Made by a program: the position numbers and the translations under genes
Notes under the pieces: generated by a model
The model's database searches: none
Told to the model about the DNA's origin: nothing
What the model saw: the letters and a program-made list of their open reading frames with translations, nothing else
Shown here: piece by piece, positions 53,832 through 64,000 of the stretch
Numbering within the stretch: position 1 is the first letter of the stretch
Layout: the number at the start of each line of letters is the position of its first letter
From: Magicicada septendecula
Taxonomy: Eukaryota; Arthropoda; Insecta; Hemiptera; Cicadidae
NCBI GenBank assembly: GCA_034769895.1
Contig: CM068373.1
Span: 440,615,080 to 440,679,079, forward strand
Direction: 5' to 3'
Length of the DNA stretch: 64,000 bases

Positions 53832-55382
53832 GTTCACAGATTCACACATAAAACTAATAAAATTAATACTATGCACAATTTGGGTTTCACATATTTTTTT
53901 AGAATTAAGAACACGTTTTAAAAGTCAATAAGGTCTACAATTTTAAAGTTGGCATCTGTACACAGATAAAAACGCACAAATGTAATTACTAAAAACCAAC
54001 ATGACATATGGCTCCTAACATATTTACAAAGACTACAAAAGTACAAGGATTACAATTCAAGGGCCTATGTAATTATTTTGTTGGTCCTATGCTTTTTAAT
54101 AAAAGGAAAAATAACGCATTATATTCATTCACAACATTAACAAAATTTTATTCACTCACTCCACCCTGGACATTGCATTGTTCTGTGAAGCACTGCCATC
54201 CTTACTCACACTTGACAGTTCAACAGATAAAGACCCAATCAACTGTATGATGACAGGCTCAACGATGTCATGCAGCCACTTCTCATGTAATATCTTCTGT
54301 CTTCTTCATGTGCTCCTAATAATTATGTCAACTCCTGAGAAGTGGCAGCTGCAAAAGTATTGTTGATAAGTTTCACCATTAATATTTTATCTTCCTTTCT
54401 ATTGCGAACTGACCCATGTCTCTTCACCTTACTCCAGACAAGTTCATTAGGATTGACCCTGATGTGGTATGGAGACAGCTTGAATATTGTAATCTGAGTT
54501 CATTGGCTTTCTCATCAGCTACATATGACAAAGTATTTTGTTCATATATGTCAACAACATACGAGTGTTGTACCATGTCCATTTCAGCCAACAATTCCAT
54601 TTTCAAAGTGTTCAAAGGAAGTCAACATTTTTATTCTTCAACCAAATTTTTATTTCTTCCTTTTTAGTTTTAATTGTTGGGATGCTTTCTGATTTTCAAG
54701 AGAAGTAAATAATTCCTATAAAGCCCATACCAATAATGATTCCTACTTCAAGGTTTGACATTAATTATTATTAAGACTACTTTTCAAATTGTCTACTGCC
54801 CATTTTACCATAATAGTCTGCCATTCGCTTTCGAACCAAAAACATTTTTGATCTGCCAAAAAACTTAACTTTCCTGCAACATGAACAGTGAAAAACTGGA
54901 GTCCTGATTATGTAGTTTCTTTAAACCTTTGTATGTAGATCAGCTATGTATGAAACTTTAGGTGTTTTTGATGTTCTTGTCTCAACCACACTTGGATTAA
55001 TGTTTGGCCAGCATTTACCCATGTCTTGTTCAGCCGTCTGGGTATGGGATTGAGGGGAGATGTACATCAGCTGACTGGGCCATTGAGAAGGTGGAGGCAC
55101 ATGGGAGTGTATTGCTTGTTGGGTTTATTGTGTACATGTGTAGTTGGTAGCCAGAGGTGAATGGGAGAGGTAGATGGAGGTGGCCATTATGGGTGTTTGG
55201 TGGCATATTTGTTTATTTATTTTATTTATTTCTTCATCGATGTTCTGTTGGAGGGCGGCCAAGACTGGGTCATGTAACGCAGGTCGCCTAGGCTGGTGGG
55301 TGGCGTCAAGGTAGGCGGAGGATATATAGTTCATTTCTCCCTTCTGAACTTTTTAATTTGTCTCAGTTAGGAATGTCTCAAC
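53832..55382. other. Mostly non-genic stretch
   Basis: Contains a DDE-transposase-like relic (54424-54615, listed). The GC-richer 55020-55340 has a 69-codon frame on the minus strand that I do not recognise. Confidence 0.4.
54424..54615 (-). pseudogene. Possible IS630/Tc1-like DDE transposase relic
   Basis: On the minus strand the frame reads KMELLAEMDMVQHSYVVDIY, ADEKANELRLQYS and GSILMNLSGV. The spacing resembles the 'ELL......VVD..A...G..VLRLPPYHC.LNPIELVW' end of IS630-type transposases, but the PPYH and NPIE residues are largely lost. Confidence 0.35.
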
Positions 55383-55659
55383 AATATTATGTTAAATACC
55401 ACTATTATATTAATGACTCGGAACACAAAGTTTTTTATAAGTAAAAACATAAAGTTTTACCTTACAGCCTGAACCGGTTTTCGCCTTTAAAAGGCTTCTT
55501 CAGAGGCTGCCGCTGGTAGCGCTGTCCGGTTCAGGCTGTAAGGTAAAACTTTATGTTTTTACTTATAAAAAACTTTGTGTTCCGAGTCGTTAATATAATA
55601 GTGGTATTTAGTTAAGTAACGGACACGTCATGGACAACGAAATCCAAGAATATTATGTT
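55383..55659 (-). mobile_element. Palindromic mini Penelope-like element with ribozyme (family A)
   Basis: A 255-bp element (55394-55648) lies between 11-bp repeats AATATTATGTT (55383-55393 and 55649-55659). The 39-nt extension is at the right end, so the sense strand is minus. The sense arm (left) has a complete hammerhead. The antisense arm (right) starts only at CCGGTTCAGGCTG and lacks the core. About 20 bp of ribozyme-upstream sequence forms the hairpin loop. No coding sequence remains. Confidence 0.9.
55465..55509 (-). ncRNA. Hammerhead ribozyme (family A, best copy)
   Basis: On the minus strand: stem I CAGCCU/AGGCUG (6 bp), core CUGAAGA, one extra A, stem II GCCUU/AAGGC with a 3-nt loop, GAAA, stem III AACC/GGUU without a loop, cleavage nucleotide C. 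Every invariant residue of the hammerhead fold is present and all stems pair perfectly. It is type I and minimal, the form known from Penelope-like elements. Confidence 0.87.
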
Positions 55660-56568
55660 GTTCTCTTTCAAAAGAAGAGCTATTTTGTAACAAAATTCTG
55701 TTCCTTTAGGTAACTTCCACAATGTTGATCTTTTGAAATCTGGAAGCTCAAGATCTTCATTAACCTTGGCCTTGAAAAAGAAAATACCATACCAGAAATA
55801 GATAGTGTGTACTCAGACATTGAAAGAACAGAACATTCAAGACATTGTTTATCTTGTCAATGTTTTATGTAAACCCTTTACGGTTGTTACCACTGTGAAT
55901 CATATCTATAATTACTCATATAATTGGGTGTGTATGCATGTGTGGGTATCAGTTTCCATGTGTATGTGTACGTTACTCTCTGATAATATAAAACCAGTCA
56001 ATAAACTATTTCCAATGTAATAAATAAGTTTGAAGTGTTAGCATCTTTGTAGAGGAGCCAGGCAACTGCCTTGCATGAATGCTAAACTCTCTCTCTAAAG
56101 TAAAGATTACTTTTAAACAGTTAAAACCCAAGTTTTAGAATATAAAAATACTTTTGCCAATGTTTTGGAATTATTAACTTATATAATATTTTAATTTTCA
56201 AGATTTAATATAGACATCACAAAATTAAAAATAAATAGTGGAATTTTCCTACAATATCCAAAATTAATACAATTTTCAAGCTTGTATATTTTAATGCTGA
56301 ATTTTACAAAAACCTTTTGTGTTACAACAAATTTACAGTAACAAAATAAATATTAATAATAACAAAAACAATGACAATAAGAATAACAAAAAGTCCTAAC
56401 GTCATAACATTATTGTCTGATATAATAACAAATTGTCATAATGTAATATAATAGCATAACAAGAAATAATTTTATCCATTACTACTATTCAGATGCCAAA
56501 TAACTTGGATATTATGTCAATCAAAACATGTTTGTTTTGTAAATAAGGTATTGTGTGATTTATAATTA
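55660..56568. other. Non-genic stretch, nothing recognised
   Basis: AT-rich sequence without a coding signal. 56340-56480 is almost pure A/T/C/G-poor simple sequence. Confidence 0.4.
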
Positions 56569-59500
56569 TTAATTTGCAGTGGCGCCTCGTCCATAAGGGC
56601 TGCAACCCTCCCGGAAATTTTCAAGGAAAACTAATTACCGTATTTAAATAACTTTTTATTTAGGAAATTATGTATTCTTCAAAGATTCGCCAGTATAAGA
56701 AAAACATTTTTATATTCGCGTTCAGCTACAACTGGTGGTCATGTAAATTGATGCACGGGCTGTGCCCCACTTAAACAAGTGCGCGTTGTGTCTGCGCTTG
56801 AGGCACGTGGTGGGAGAACGCTTTGTTAACAAACCAAACTTGGGCTGCATTCAGTCCAGCCCGAGGCTGTCGAGAACTCGAACATGTGCATGCAAATATT
56901 TTGCTGACGGCGTGTTCCTTGTTTGTAGACTGTGCTAATTTCTATTGTTGCAGTTTTAAAACAAATATGAATAAAAATAAAAAGTGTTTTATATTTGCAA
57001 AAAATCAGTTTTTCATCGTTATCGTTAGCAGAGAAGATTGTAACGGTACAGACTGTTGAGGGGCTATAATATAAAGTTTTCAGTTTTGATTTAACAAGAG
57101 TATATTTTTGGTCACGGACTGTAGCTCTGTGTAAATCACAACATGGTACGGAATGCAGATTATCAGCAAGGGTGCGTATTCAACCTTCTTCCACACACAC
57201 TATGGCCCCCCTAGACTGTAGCGCCCAGTTGCCTCCACAAGAACTGAAGTTTGTTAATGTGCAGACGCTGCCTACACCGTTCTTGCTTCAGCATTACAAA
57301 ACATTCGTCCGAGGACAATACTGATGTCCAAGGACACCAGTAATCCTACTAAAATTTAGTGATATGCCCTTAATACGGTCTACCATCCCATTCGATGGAT
57401 AGCCGCTGTTCCATAGTTATGGTGATTCCCCTGATTTACCCCCCTGATTTCAACCTCAAGAATGAAACTAAGAATTTAGGTTGTGAGACTCCTGATTTAT
57501 TAATTTCTCAGTCATCGTCAAGCAGAAATCAGACTTATTGTAGGAAATTTAATGTGTCCATTTATTCCAAACATGAGTGGTTGTATGGCTGTCCTGAAAA
57601 TAATGCACTATTTTGCTTTCCTTGTGTATTATTTGGAGGTGATGCAACTTGGACAAAGGTTGGAATGAATGATTTAACACATTTTGGCGAGAAAGTAAAA
57701 AAACACAAAGATTCAGGAAAACATATGAAGAATGTAATTGATTTAGCTATGTTAGGCACAGTACACATTGCACATCAGTTAAGTGACGCTTACAAACAAC
57801 AAACAAACAAACACAATGAAAAAGTGAGACAAAATCGAGAAATTCTCTCAAAAATTTGACTGCGTCAAGTTTTGCAGAAAATTTGAGCTTCCGTTATGTG
57901 GTCACAATGAAACTTCACAGTCATCGAATCCTGGTGTATTTTGAAGATTGTTAGAATATGCTGGAAAGTTATATGAGTCTCTTAAAAGTCATTTTATGAA
58001 GTCAACAGTGTTTAAGGGAACGTCTAAGACAATCCAGAACGAACTTCTAGACTGTATCCTTGAGGTGTGTCATAATGAAATACATGCTGAAATTAAACAA
58101 TCTAATTTTTTATCAGTAATGTCGGATGATATATCAGATGTGTCAGGTCTTACGCAGCAAGTTATTGTGTTTCGTTATGAATTGAGCGGAATTGTGCGTG
58201 AAAGATTCTGGGGCTTTTTACCCAAAATGGTGAAGTACTAGCAGAATGCATTTTAGAACAGGTAAATATAGTCCTGAATGGCGATAGTGACAAACGTATA
58301 CCTCAGACTTACGATGGAGCTCCCGTTTTTAGTGGCGAGAAGGGAGGTGTGCATAAAATAATTCAACAGTCACACAAATATGCACATTTTGTGCACTGTT
58401 ATGCGCATCAATTAAATTTAATTATAGAAAAGGCAGCATCACAAAACTCACAAGCTCATATTTTTTTCAGTAGTCTTGCCGCTACACCTGCATTTTCTTT
58501 CGAAGTCACCCTCACGATTATCCATTTTAGACAGTTTTTCTAAACGAACACCTCGAGTATCAAACACAAGATGGAATTTTAATAGCCAGTTAGTGAACAC
58601 CATTTTTGAAAACAAGGAAAGTCTAATAGTATGTCTGAAGTCTCTGAGAAACTTCAAATTGACAAAAATCATTCCACTGTGCAAGTGGCTGCAGGTATTC
58701 TCCGTATGCTGAATGACCAGGACTTCAACTTTTGGCTAGAATTTTCTCATCACATCATGTCTCATGTGGATATTTTATATAACCAGCTGCAGCATCATAA
58801 TGCAAACTCCAGTAGTATCTATAATGCAGTAAATAAATTTCTTGAGGCAATCATGAATGAAAGAAATACACTTCCTTCTGTTACTGACCAACAAGAAGAC
58901 GTTGCTGTTACTGACCACTCATGAAGAAAAGGAAAACGTTATCGCATAATCTTGTCTCTGCAAAGGAGGTGTGTGATATTAGTTGTTATCAGGTAAAAGA
59001 GAGATTTTCTTTTAATAAACATCTGTCAGCAGCAAAACTGTTAAATTTCTCCCTCTCCAAAGACAATATAAGTTCTTCACCCGAATTTGCTGAAACTACT
59101 GAAGCTTACCCTTTCTTGTGTAAAGAATGTTTGGAGACTGAACTATCTGTTTTGTACGAGAGGCAAGAATTCCGCAGTAATTTAGAGGTTATGAAACTTA
59201 CAAAATCATGTTGGATAGAGGAATTGCTGAGTCTTGCACAGAAGTGTTCACTCTGCTCCAAATAATTCTAACTACTCCCATGACTACTGCTGAGCCCAAG
59301 AGGTGCTTCTCCACGTTGAAAAGACTTAAGAGTTTCCTAAGAAGTACAATGACACAAGAGCATCTTGCTGCTTTATCAATATTAAGCATAGAGAAAGAAA
59401 TGATTGAAAATATTATTAATTTTAATGACAAAGTTATCAATAAGTTTTCCAGTTGCAAAGAAAGGAGAATGAACTTCATGTTTAAATAATATTGTGAAAG

Positions 59501-59872
59501 AAACAGTGATTTATTTCTGATTTTATTTAAGAACATAACTCGCTATTATATTTTAATTTGAAAATTTTAATGTCTATATGTTTAATGTGTAAATTAAAAA
59601 TTACAATTTGTTTGAATTTTAACGTGTAGGCCTTTAGTGTTTGGAACTTAAATCACAATTAATCATAATCATAAATATCATCACCAACAGCAGCAGCAGC
59701 ACCAAAGAGGATTGGACCAAAGTTTTGTCACAGCTTCAGCTTCAATACAGGTAAAAGACCTAGTAATAGTATATACATTTCACTAATATATGATAATGGT
59801 AAATGTTGAAAGTTGAAAATTGTAGTGCAGCCCCACCAAACTAAAATCTCACCAGCCACCACTGTTAATTTG
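56569..59872 (+). mobile_element. hAT DNA transposon with 8-bp target duplication
   Basis: A 3288-bp element (56577-59864). It starts CAGTGGCGCCTCGTC and ends CACCAGCCACCACTG, imperfect inverted repeats of the hAT type. Exact 8-bp duplications TTAATTTG flank it at 56569-56576 and 59865-59872. The interior is a frameshifted transposase gene. The 5' leader (56600-57390) is GC-richer and contains no protein traces. Confidence 0.92.
57395..59489 (+). pseudogene. hAT transposase, frameshifted (TTF/ZMYM1-like)
   Basis: Remnant of the transposase of the element at 56577-59864, with five or more frame breaks. In order: a TTF-type zinc-finger region (YSKHEWLYGCPENNALFCFP, GEKVKKHKDSGKH); FELPLCGHNE in another frame; IHAEIKQSNFLSVMSDDISD (first catalytic Asp region); GLTQQVIVFRYEL and RERFWGF; TYDGAPVFSGEKGG (second Asp region); HFVHCYAHQLNLI; SNTRWNFNSQLV (TRW motif); and the C-terminal dimerisation domain with TAEPKRCFSTLKRLKSFLRS, where Glu of the ERxFS motif region and TMTQEHLAALSILSIE are recognisable. 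No single frame spans it, so it is inactive. Confidence 0.88.
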
Positions 59873-59999
59873 TAATTATCGATGAGATGTGATCCTTGGA
59901 TTTCGTTGTCCATGACGTGTCCGTTACTTAACTAAATATCACTAAAGTATTGACGACTCGGAACACTAAGTTTTACTAACGCACATAAACAAAATACAT

Positions 60000-60856
60000 A
60001 AAAACATAACCTTCACTGCCGAATACGAACACAACAATACCATAAACTTCTTAGACCTCTCCATCACAAAACTAGAACACAGGCACAAATTCAGTATATA
60101 CAGAAAACCAACTACAACTGACACACTAATACACAACACCTCCAATCACCCAATACAACACAAACTAGCTGCTTTTAGAACCATGATACATAGTTCAACA
60201 ACATCCCCTTAGATGAAATAGACTACAAAGACGAACTAAACACGATAAAATATCTAGCAGAATCTAATGGTTATGACAGAACAATAGTCAGTAAACTCCT
60301 ACACAAAACACAAAACAAACAACAGACAAAGACAGAAAACAACAAATTCATAACACTGACATACATCAACAAACAAACTGAAAAAATCGCCCACAAATTC
60401 AAAAAAGCAGGATACAGAATCACTTACAAAACTACCAACAAAACAGAACACACACTATCAAAACGCATGCCCAAAGCACAAAACAAATTTGATCTACCTG
60501 GTGTATACAAGCTAAATTGCTCAGATTGCAATAAATTCTACATAGGCCAGACAGGACGTAGCTTCAAACAGAGATACATTGAACACACAAAAGCACTCCA
60601 CACCACTACAGAATCTACCTTTGCAAACCACCTCATTGAAGCAAACCACACATATAAAAACATCGACAATAACATGAACATTCTACACGTACACACAAAG
60701 GGCCGAAAACTAGACACTCTAGAACAATTAGAAATATACAAACACACAAAAACAAATAAAAACGACATCCTAAACGAACAGACACAATTCAAATCGCACG
60801 CATTATTCGAACACATCTCACCACACACACACACACAGCTTCAATCTTTCGAATAA
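60000..60856 (+). pseudogene. Penelope-like RT thumb and GIY-YIG endonuclease, truncated
   Basis: It begins downstream of the RT catalytic centre: NTINFLDLSITK, FSIYRKPTTTDTLIHNTSNH, AAFRTMIH. A one-base indel near 60195-60210 breaks the frame. It continues with YLAESNGYDR, ITLTYINKQTEKIAHKF and then the endonuclease PGVYKLNCSDCNKFYIGQTG, RSFKQRYIEH and ESTFANHLIEANH, with a stop at 60854-60856. The GIY and YIG halves, the CxxC pair and the catalytic Arg are present, but there is no polymerase. The same endonuclease C-terminus is found at 18655-18937. Confidence 0.88.
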
Positions 60857-60898
60857 CTATCCCGTCGCCAACAACAAGACGGACAACGCTACCTATGG

Positions 60899-60943
60899 CA
60901 GCCTCTGATGAAGCCTTCTAAAGGTGAAAGCCGGTTTAGGCTG
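60899..60943 (+). ncRNA. Hammerhead ribozyme (family A)
   Basis: Stem I CAGCCU (60899-60904) with AGGCUG (60938-60943); core CUGAUGA (60905-60911); one extra A; stem II GCCUU/AAGGU; GAAA (60926-60929); stem III AGCC/GGUU without a loop; cleavage nucleotide U at 60937. It lies 43 bp after the endonuclease stop. U at the cleavage site is allowed in hammerheads but usually slower than C. Confidence 0.85.
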
Positions 60944-61496
60944 TAAGGTAAAACTTTACGTTTTTACTTATAAAAAACTTAGTGTTCCGAGTCGTCAATA
61001 CTTTAGTGATATTTAGAGATGTGATCAACATTCAAAACTCCATTTTTTCTAGAACACAGATTACATTAACTTTTTCTATATTTTACAAATTTACCCACTT
61101 ATTAGTTTAAAAAAAATATTTAAAAGAGGACGTCAAATAAGATAAAACACATAAAATCAACTATCTTGAATATTGTTACATTGCTGTTATATTAGTTTGG
61201 TCGATGTTTTTATGCTAAGTAATACCACGTGCTCAATGCGTTGAGCTTATGGTGCCAACTAAACAATGAAATAGTAGATAATATTGCTGCAGTTATGATA
61301 ATAGAATTAATAAGTTTTAAAAAACTGATTCTATTGAACATGTATATATTTGAATGTGTTTTAATATTGTATGTTACTACCATAACACTACTCACTTCCA
61401 TACTTCATGGTGGAAGAGGACTAAACTAAGAAAGACGAATATGATTGGATAAAACTTCCGGGCTGAAAGGCCGTGGTCGATTGCTCGATGCATTGG

Positions 61497-61541
61497 CGCT
61501 ATACGTTTCGGCCGCACCACCGGTGGCCATCTTCAGTAGCA
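61497..61541 (-). ncRNA. Hammerhead ribozyme (family C, left arm)
   Basis: On the minus strand: stem I UGCUA/UAGCG (last pair U-G), core CUGAAGA, one extra U, stem II GGCC/GGCC with an 11-nt loop, GAAA, stem III AC/GU without a loop, cleavage nucleotide A. All invariant positions are present. A at the cleavage site is permitted. Confidence 0.72.
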
Positions 61542-62095
61542 AAACTTGTTCGAATAGATGTATGCCGAACACGTCCCCAATGTACTGGGAACAAGCAACA
61601 GTGAGTTACGGCTACGATGCCTCTATTTATAGCTTTTTGGCCGCTTCAGGTGTATCGCGCGGACCAATGAGAAGCCAGCTCATCATTCTTGATTCTGATT
61701 GGCCATGGAGAATAGACCATGCCAGACACTATTTAAGGAGATGCTTTCTCCTCGGCGGTTCATAGCGACGGACGCATTCTTATGAATATGGATGGACTCC
61801 AGATGCAGGCGAGTGAAGTAACCCCGGACAGAAGACAACACGCGGGCTTCATCAAACATCACCCGGTGATCGTTTATACCGCCGAGGAGAAAGCATCTCC
61901 TTAAATAGTGTCTGGCATGGTCTATTCTCCATGGCCAATCAGAATCAAGAATGATGAGCTGGCTTCTCATTGGTCCGCGCGATACACCTGAAGCGGCCAA
62001 AAAGCTATAAATAGAGGCATCGTAGCCGTAACTCACTGTTGCTTGTTCCCAGTACATTGGGGACGTGTTCGGCGTACATCTATTCGAACAAGTTT

Positions 62096-62140
62096 TGCTA
62101 CTGAAGATGGCCACCGGTGGTGCGGCCGAAACGTATAGCG
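62096..62140 (+). ncRNA. Hammerhead ribozyme (family C, right arm)
   Basis: Mirror copy of 61497-61541: UGCUA (62096-62100), CUGAAGA (62101-62107), GGCC hairpin, GAAA (62128-62131), CGU, A, UAGCG (62136-62140). Both arms therefore keep an intact core. Confidence 0.72.
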
Positions 62141-62245
62141 CCAATGCATCGAGCAATCGACCACGGCCTTTCAGCCCGGAAGTTTTATCCAATCATATTG
62201 ACACCGGCCGTGAAAGCCTACGTACTAAAATTAAGAAAGACGAAT

Positions 62246-62930
62246 GTTTGAACATAATCTACTGTGAGTAGCTTACATACTGTCATAAAAGGTGGTTCAA
62301 CTTTTAATTCCATTTATGAATTTCTGTTTGCATAAAGAAGTCTAGCAAGGTGTCAGACTTGCCCACACTCGACTTAACCACCTATTCGGTATTTCAAATG
62401 CTGGTGCTGCCACTAGTGACCTTATGAAGTAATCAGAGGGTTATCCAGTTGGCTGATCTTTCTTTAAAATATATGTATCCTTTCAGCATTCTGTATATAA
62501 TTTTGATTAAATTATGAGTCAAAACCTCTTTCCTGGTCTCCCATCAGTCTTATGGCATGTCATATAGCTATCATCAAGTGCCCTAGCTGTATCTAAACTT
62601 TCTTCTGATAAGTTTTTTCGCAATATTCCTAACCTCTTGAATACTCTGTTAGGATACTTATCCCATTCTTCCATGAAATTGTCCGTGTACTCTTTCAGCA
62701 CCATGTCTAAGGAGAATCATACTGACTGACTTTGCACGATGTTGTGATGCAAATATATGTTTTGAAGATCCATGAAAAAGACTTTATAAGAACTTTTAAA
62801 TCTAATTCTTATTCTTTAAATAAATGTAAGAAACGAGTAAAGAAGTATGCAAGCATACCTATTTAAATCATTTTTTTTATGTTTATAAAGTCTTGATGAG
62901 AAATTGTCTCAAGTTGTGGTCAACACTTAG
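62246..62930. other. Non-genic stretch, nothing recognised
   Basis: AT-rich. A 61-codon minus-strand frame (62519-62704) looks protein-like in composition (EEWDKYPNRVFKRLGILRK) but matches no family I know. Confidence 0.35.
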
Positions 62931-63619
62931 TACAGTAGAGCGTCGATAACTCGGACTAAATTGGTGTTTGACCCAGTCCAGATAATCGATTTGTCTGGAT
63001 TTTCAAACATATACAAAAAAACCACTACTTAAAGTATAAGGATAGACGGAGTACTTACAAAAACTCAGTGTTAGATTCAAAATATCATTTTCGCTATATT
63101 TATTAACACACAAATATTGTATAAAATATTTTTTAAATCACAAATTCTGAAGAAATTTAATTCTTGGATTTTGTCGTCCATGACGTGTCCATTAAATAAC
63201 TAAGTATAATTAAATCACTACCGACTCGGAACACAAAGTTTTTTTATGGGTAAAAACCTAAAAGTTTTACCTTATAGGCTGAACCAGTTTTCTCTTTTAA
63301 AAAGCTTCTTCAGAGGGTGCCGTTGGGAGCACTGTTACTCTTGTTCTTGGCTACGGTATCGACGTTTGAAGGATTGATGTTGTGTGTATGGAGTGTAATG
63401 TGTTCGAACAATGCGTGTGATTTGAATTGTGTCTGTTCGTTTAGGATGTCGTTTTTATGTGTTTGTATATTTCCAGTTGTTCAAGAGTGTCTAGTTTTCG
63501 GCCTTTTGTGTGTACGTGTAGAAAATCCGCTGCGATTTTGATACCGCTGCCGACAAATCGAATTTTTCTGTTGACAAGGTCCAGATTTTTGATGTCCAGA
63601 TTATTGACGCTCTACTGTA
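62931..63619. mobile_element. pogo/Tigger-like MITE, interrupted
   Basis: 17-bp terminal inverted repeats CAGTAGAGCGTCGATAA (62933-62949) and TTATTGACGCTCTACTG (63601-63617) have one mismatch and are flanked by TA on both sides (62931-62932 and 63618-63619). This is the pattern of Tc1/mariner superfamily pogo/Tigger elements. Subterminal copies of GTCCAGAT occur at both ends. No transposase is present. About 360 bp of the interior is a nested Penelope fragment. Confidence 0.85.
63162..63523 (-). mobile_element. Penelope-like fragment (family A) nested in MITE
   Basis: It starts with the extension (TCTTGGATTTTGTCG...), followed by a terminal repeat and, on the minus strand, the end of the GIY-YIG frame (broken) up to the HVHTKGRKLDTL segment, where it stops at 63523 against MITE sequence. 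The hammerhead region (63266-63320) keeps CUGAAGA and GAAA, but stem I no longer pairs well (CACCCU against AGCCUA). The other arm is absent, and no clear target duplication is visible. Confidence 0.8.
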
Positions 63620-64000
63620 CTTGTATACTTGTAGAAACAAAAACAAAATGTATAAAACTGATTTCTTAGTTTATCCAAGAACATATAAAAGATACACTGT
63701 CCTGTTAAGAAAATGTGCAATATCTAAAAAAAATCCTGATTGTTCCTCAGAGAGCAGATACACCAAGTGCTAGATTTTTTATTTTTTTATATAGCACTTT
63801 TTATTAGTACAGTGAATGCCACGTAGTAAAGAATGTCAGAAACTGTATATACAGCTCATATGGCATATATAGTACTTTTCTTTAGGAGTCTTCAGCACGT
63901 TAATATGAGCAAAGTTGGATATATGTCAGGTACAGGAGGTCACAATAATACTCAGTTTGTTTAAGTTTGACAAAAACTTGAGAAAAGATACCCAATCATT
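63620..64000. other. Non-genic stretch to the window end
   Basis: AT-rich sequence, nothing recognised. Confidence 0.4.

Larger units (their letters stand above)
59884..61026 (+). mobile_element. Penelope-like element, truncated (family A)
   Basis: A 1121-bp element (59895-61015) lies between 11-bp repeats GAGATGTGATC (59884-59894 and 61016-61026). It starts with the 39-nt extension and a short inverted terminal-repeat arm (59934-59975, complementary to 60972-61014), then enters the ORF after the RT catalytic motifs. It ends with the hammerhead and the sense terminal repeat. This is the largest family A copy and shows the order extension - inverted arm - ORF - ribozyme - sense arm. Confidence 0.9.
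61427..62245 (-). mobile_element. Large palindromic Penelope-like element, no ORF (family C)
   Basis: A 791-bp element (61441-62231) lies between 14-bp repeats TAAGAAAGACGAAT (61427-61440 and 62232-62245). It is a palindrome of about 320-bp arms around an inner loop of about 115 bp (61761-61876). I see only isolated differences between the arms. Only the right side has an extra extension of about 35 nt (62197-62231), as in family A and B Penelope elements, so minus is taken as sense. Each arm carries an outward hammerhead core. Open frames on both strands (e.g. 61445-61765 and 62192-61683) mirror each other and look non-coding. Calling it Penelope-like rests on the ribozyme, extension and target duplication, not on a protein. 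Confidence 0.75.

Noticed and set aside
54008..54366. Short + strand frames
   Set aside because: They do not resemble known proteins and lie opposite a suspected transposase relic.
61445..62192. Long identical frames on both strands (RGRLLDALALYVSAAPPVAI...)
   Set aside because: They exist because the element is a palindrome with GC-rich arms. They span the ribozyme stems and show no protein family.
62519..62704. 61-codon minus-strand frame with protein-like composition
   Set aside because: It is not recognisable and has no supporting splice sites or repeats. It is left as an unexplained short frame.

Overview
The window is a stretch of AT-rich animal nuclear DNA, most likely from an insect. 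The evidence for this is multi-exon splicing with long introns, many dinucleotide microsatellites and a dense mix of eukaryotic transposons. I see no bacterial-style operons, rRNA, tRNA genes or CRISPR arrays. The species cannot be fixed from the sequence.

One host gene is clear: a uridine phosphorylase on the + strand, with six intact exons between 9368 and 24427 whose phases all match. Its first coding exon is not visible. It probably lies upstream, because the left-most recognisable exon starts with a split codon and has no in-frame ATG. A 3.5 kb hAT transposon ends 93 bp before that exon, and the introns carry LINE relics, a hAT-type MITE, a ribozyme-like foldback and an inverted Penelope-like element.

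The rest is a transposon graveyard. By region: 0.1-0.3 kb, a palindromic Penelope-like mini-element; 0.6-3.2 kb, two copies of one LINE; 5.7-9.3 kb, a hAT element; 9.4-24.4 kb, the uridine phosphorylase gene; 22.4-22.8 kb (in its last intron), a Merlin/ISXO2-type transposase relic; 28.5-28.8 kb, a second palindromic mini-element; 33.6-34.6 and 36.6-38.2 kb, two decayed hAT copies with exact 8-bp target duplications; 46.2-46.9 kb, a LINE relic; 48.5-50.9 kb, a cluster of LTR-retrotransposon LTRs; 51.0-53.8 kb, an almost identical head-to-head inverted dimer of a Penelope-like retroelement (reverse transcriptase plus GIY-YIG endonuclease); 55.4-55.6 kb, a third palindromic mini-element; 56.6-59.9 kb, another hAT copy; 59.9-61.0 kb, a truncated Penelope-like element; 61.4-62.2 kb, a large palindromic element of a further Penelope-like family; 62.9-63.6 kb, a pogo-like MITE with a Penelope fragment nested in it.

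The most interesting signal is a set of hammerhead ribozymes. At least three unrelated Penelope-like families here carry the full catalytic core (CUGANGA, GAAA, pairing stems I-III, a cleavage nucleotide H) in their terminal repeats, and one stem shows a compensatory base change between copies. Ribozymes in Penelope terminal repeats are a known phenomenon. What looks less described is the recurring architecture: inverted terminal repeats, a one-sided extension of about 32-40 nt, 11-14 bp target duplications, and very small palindromic derivatives that keep this structure without any gene.
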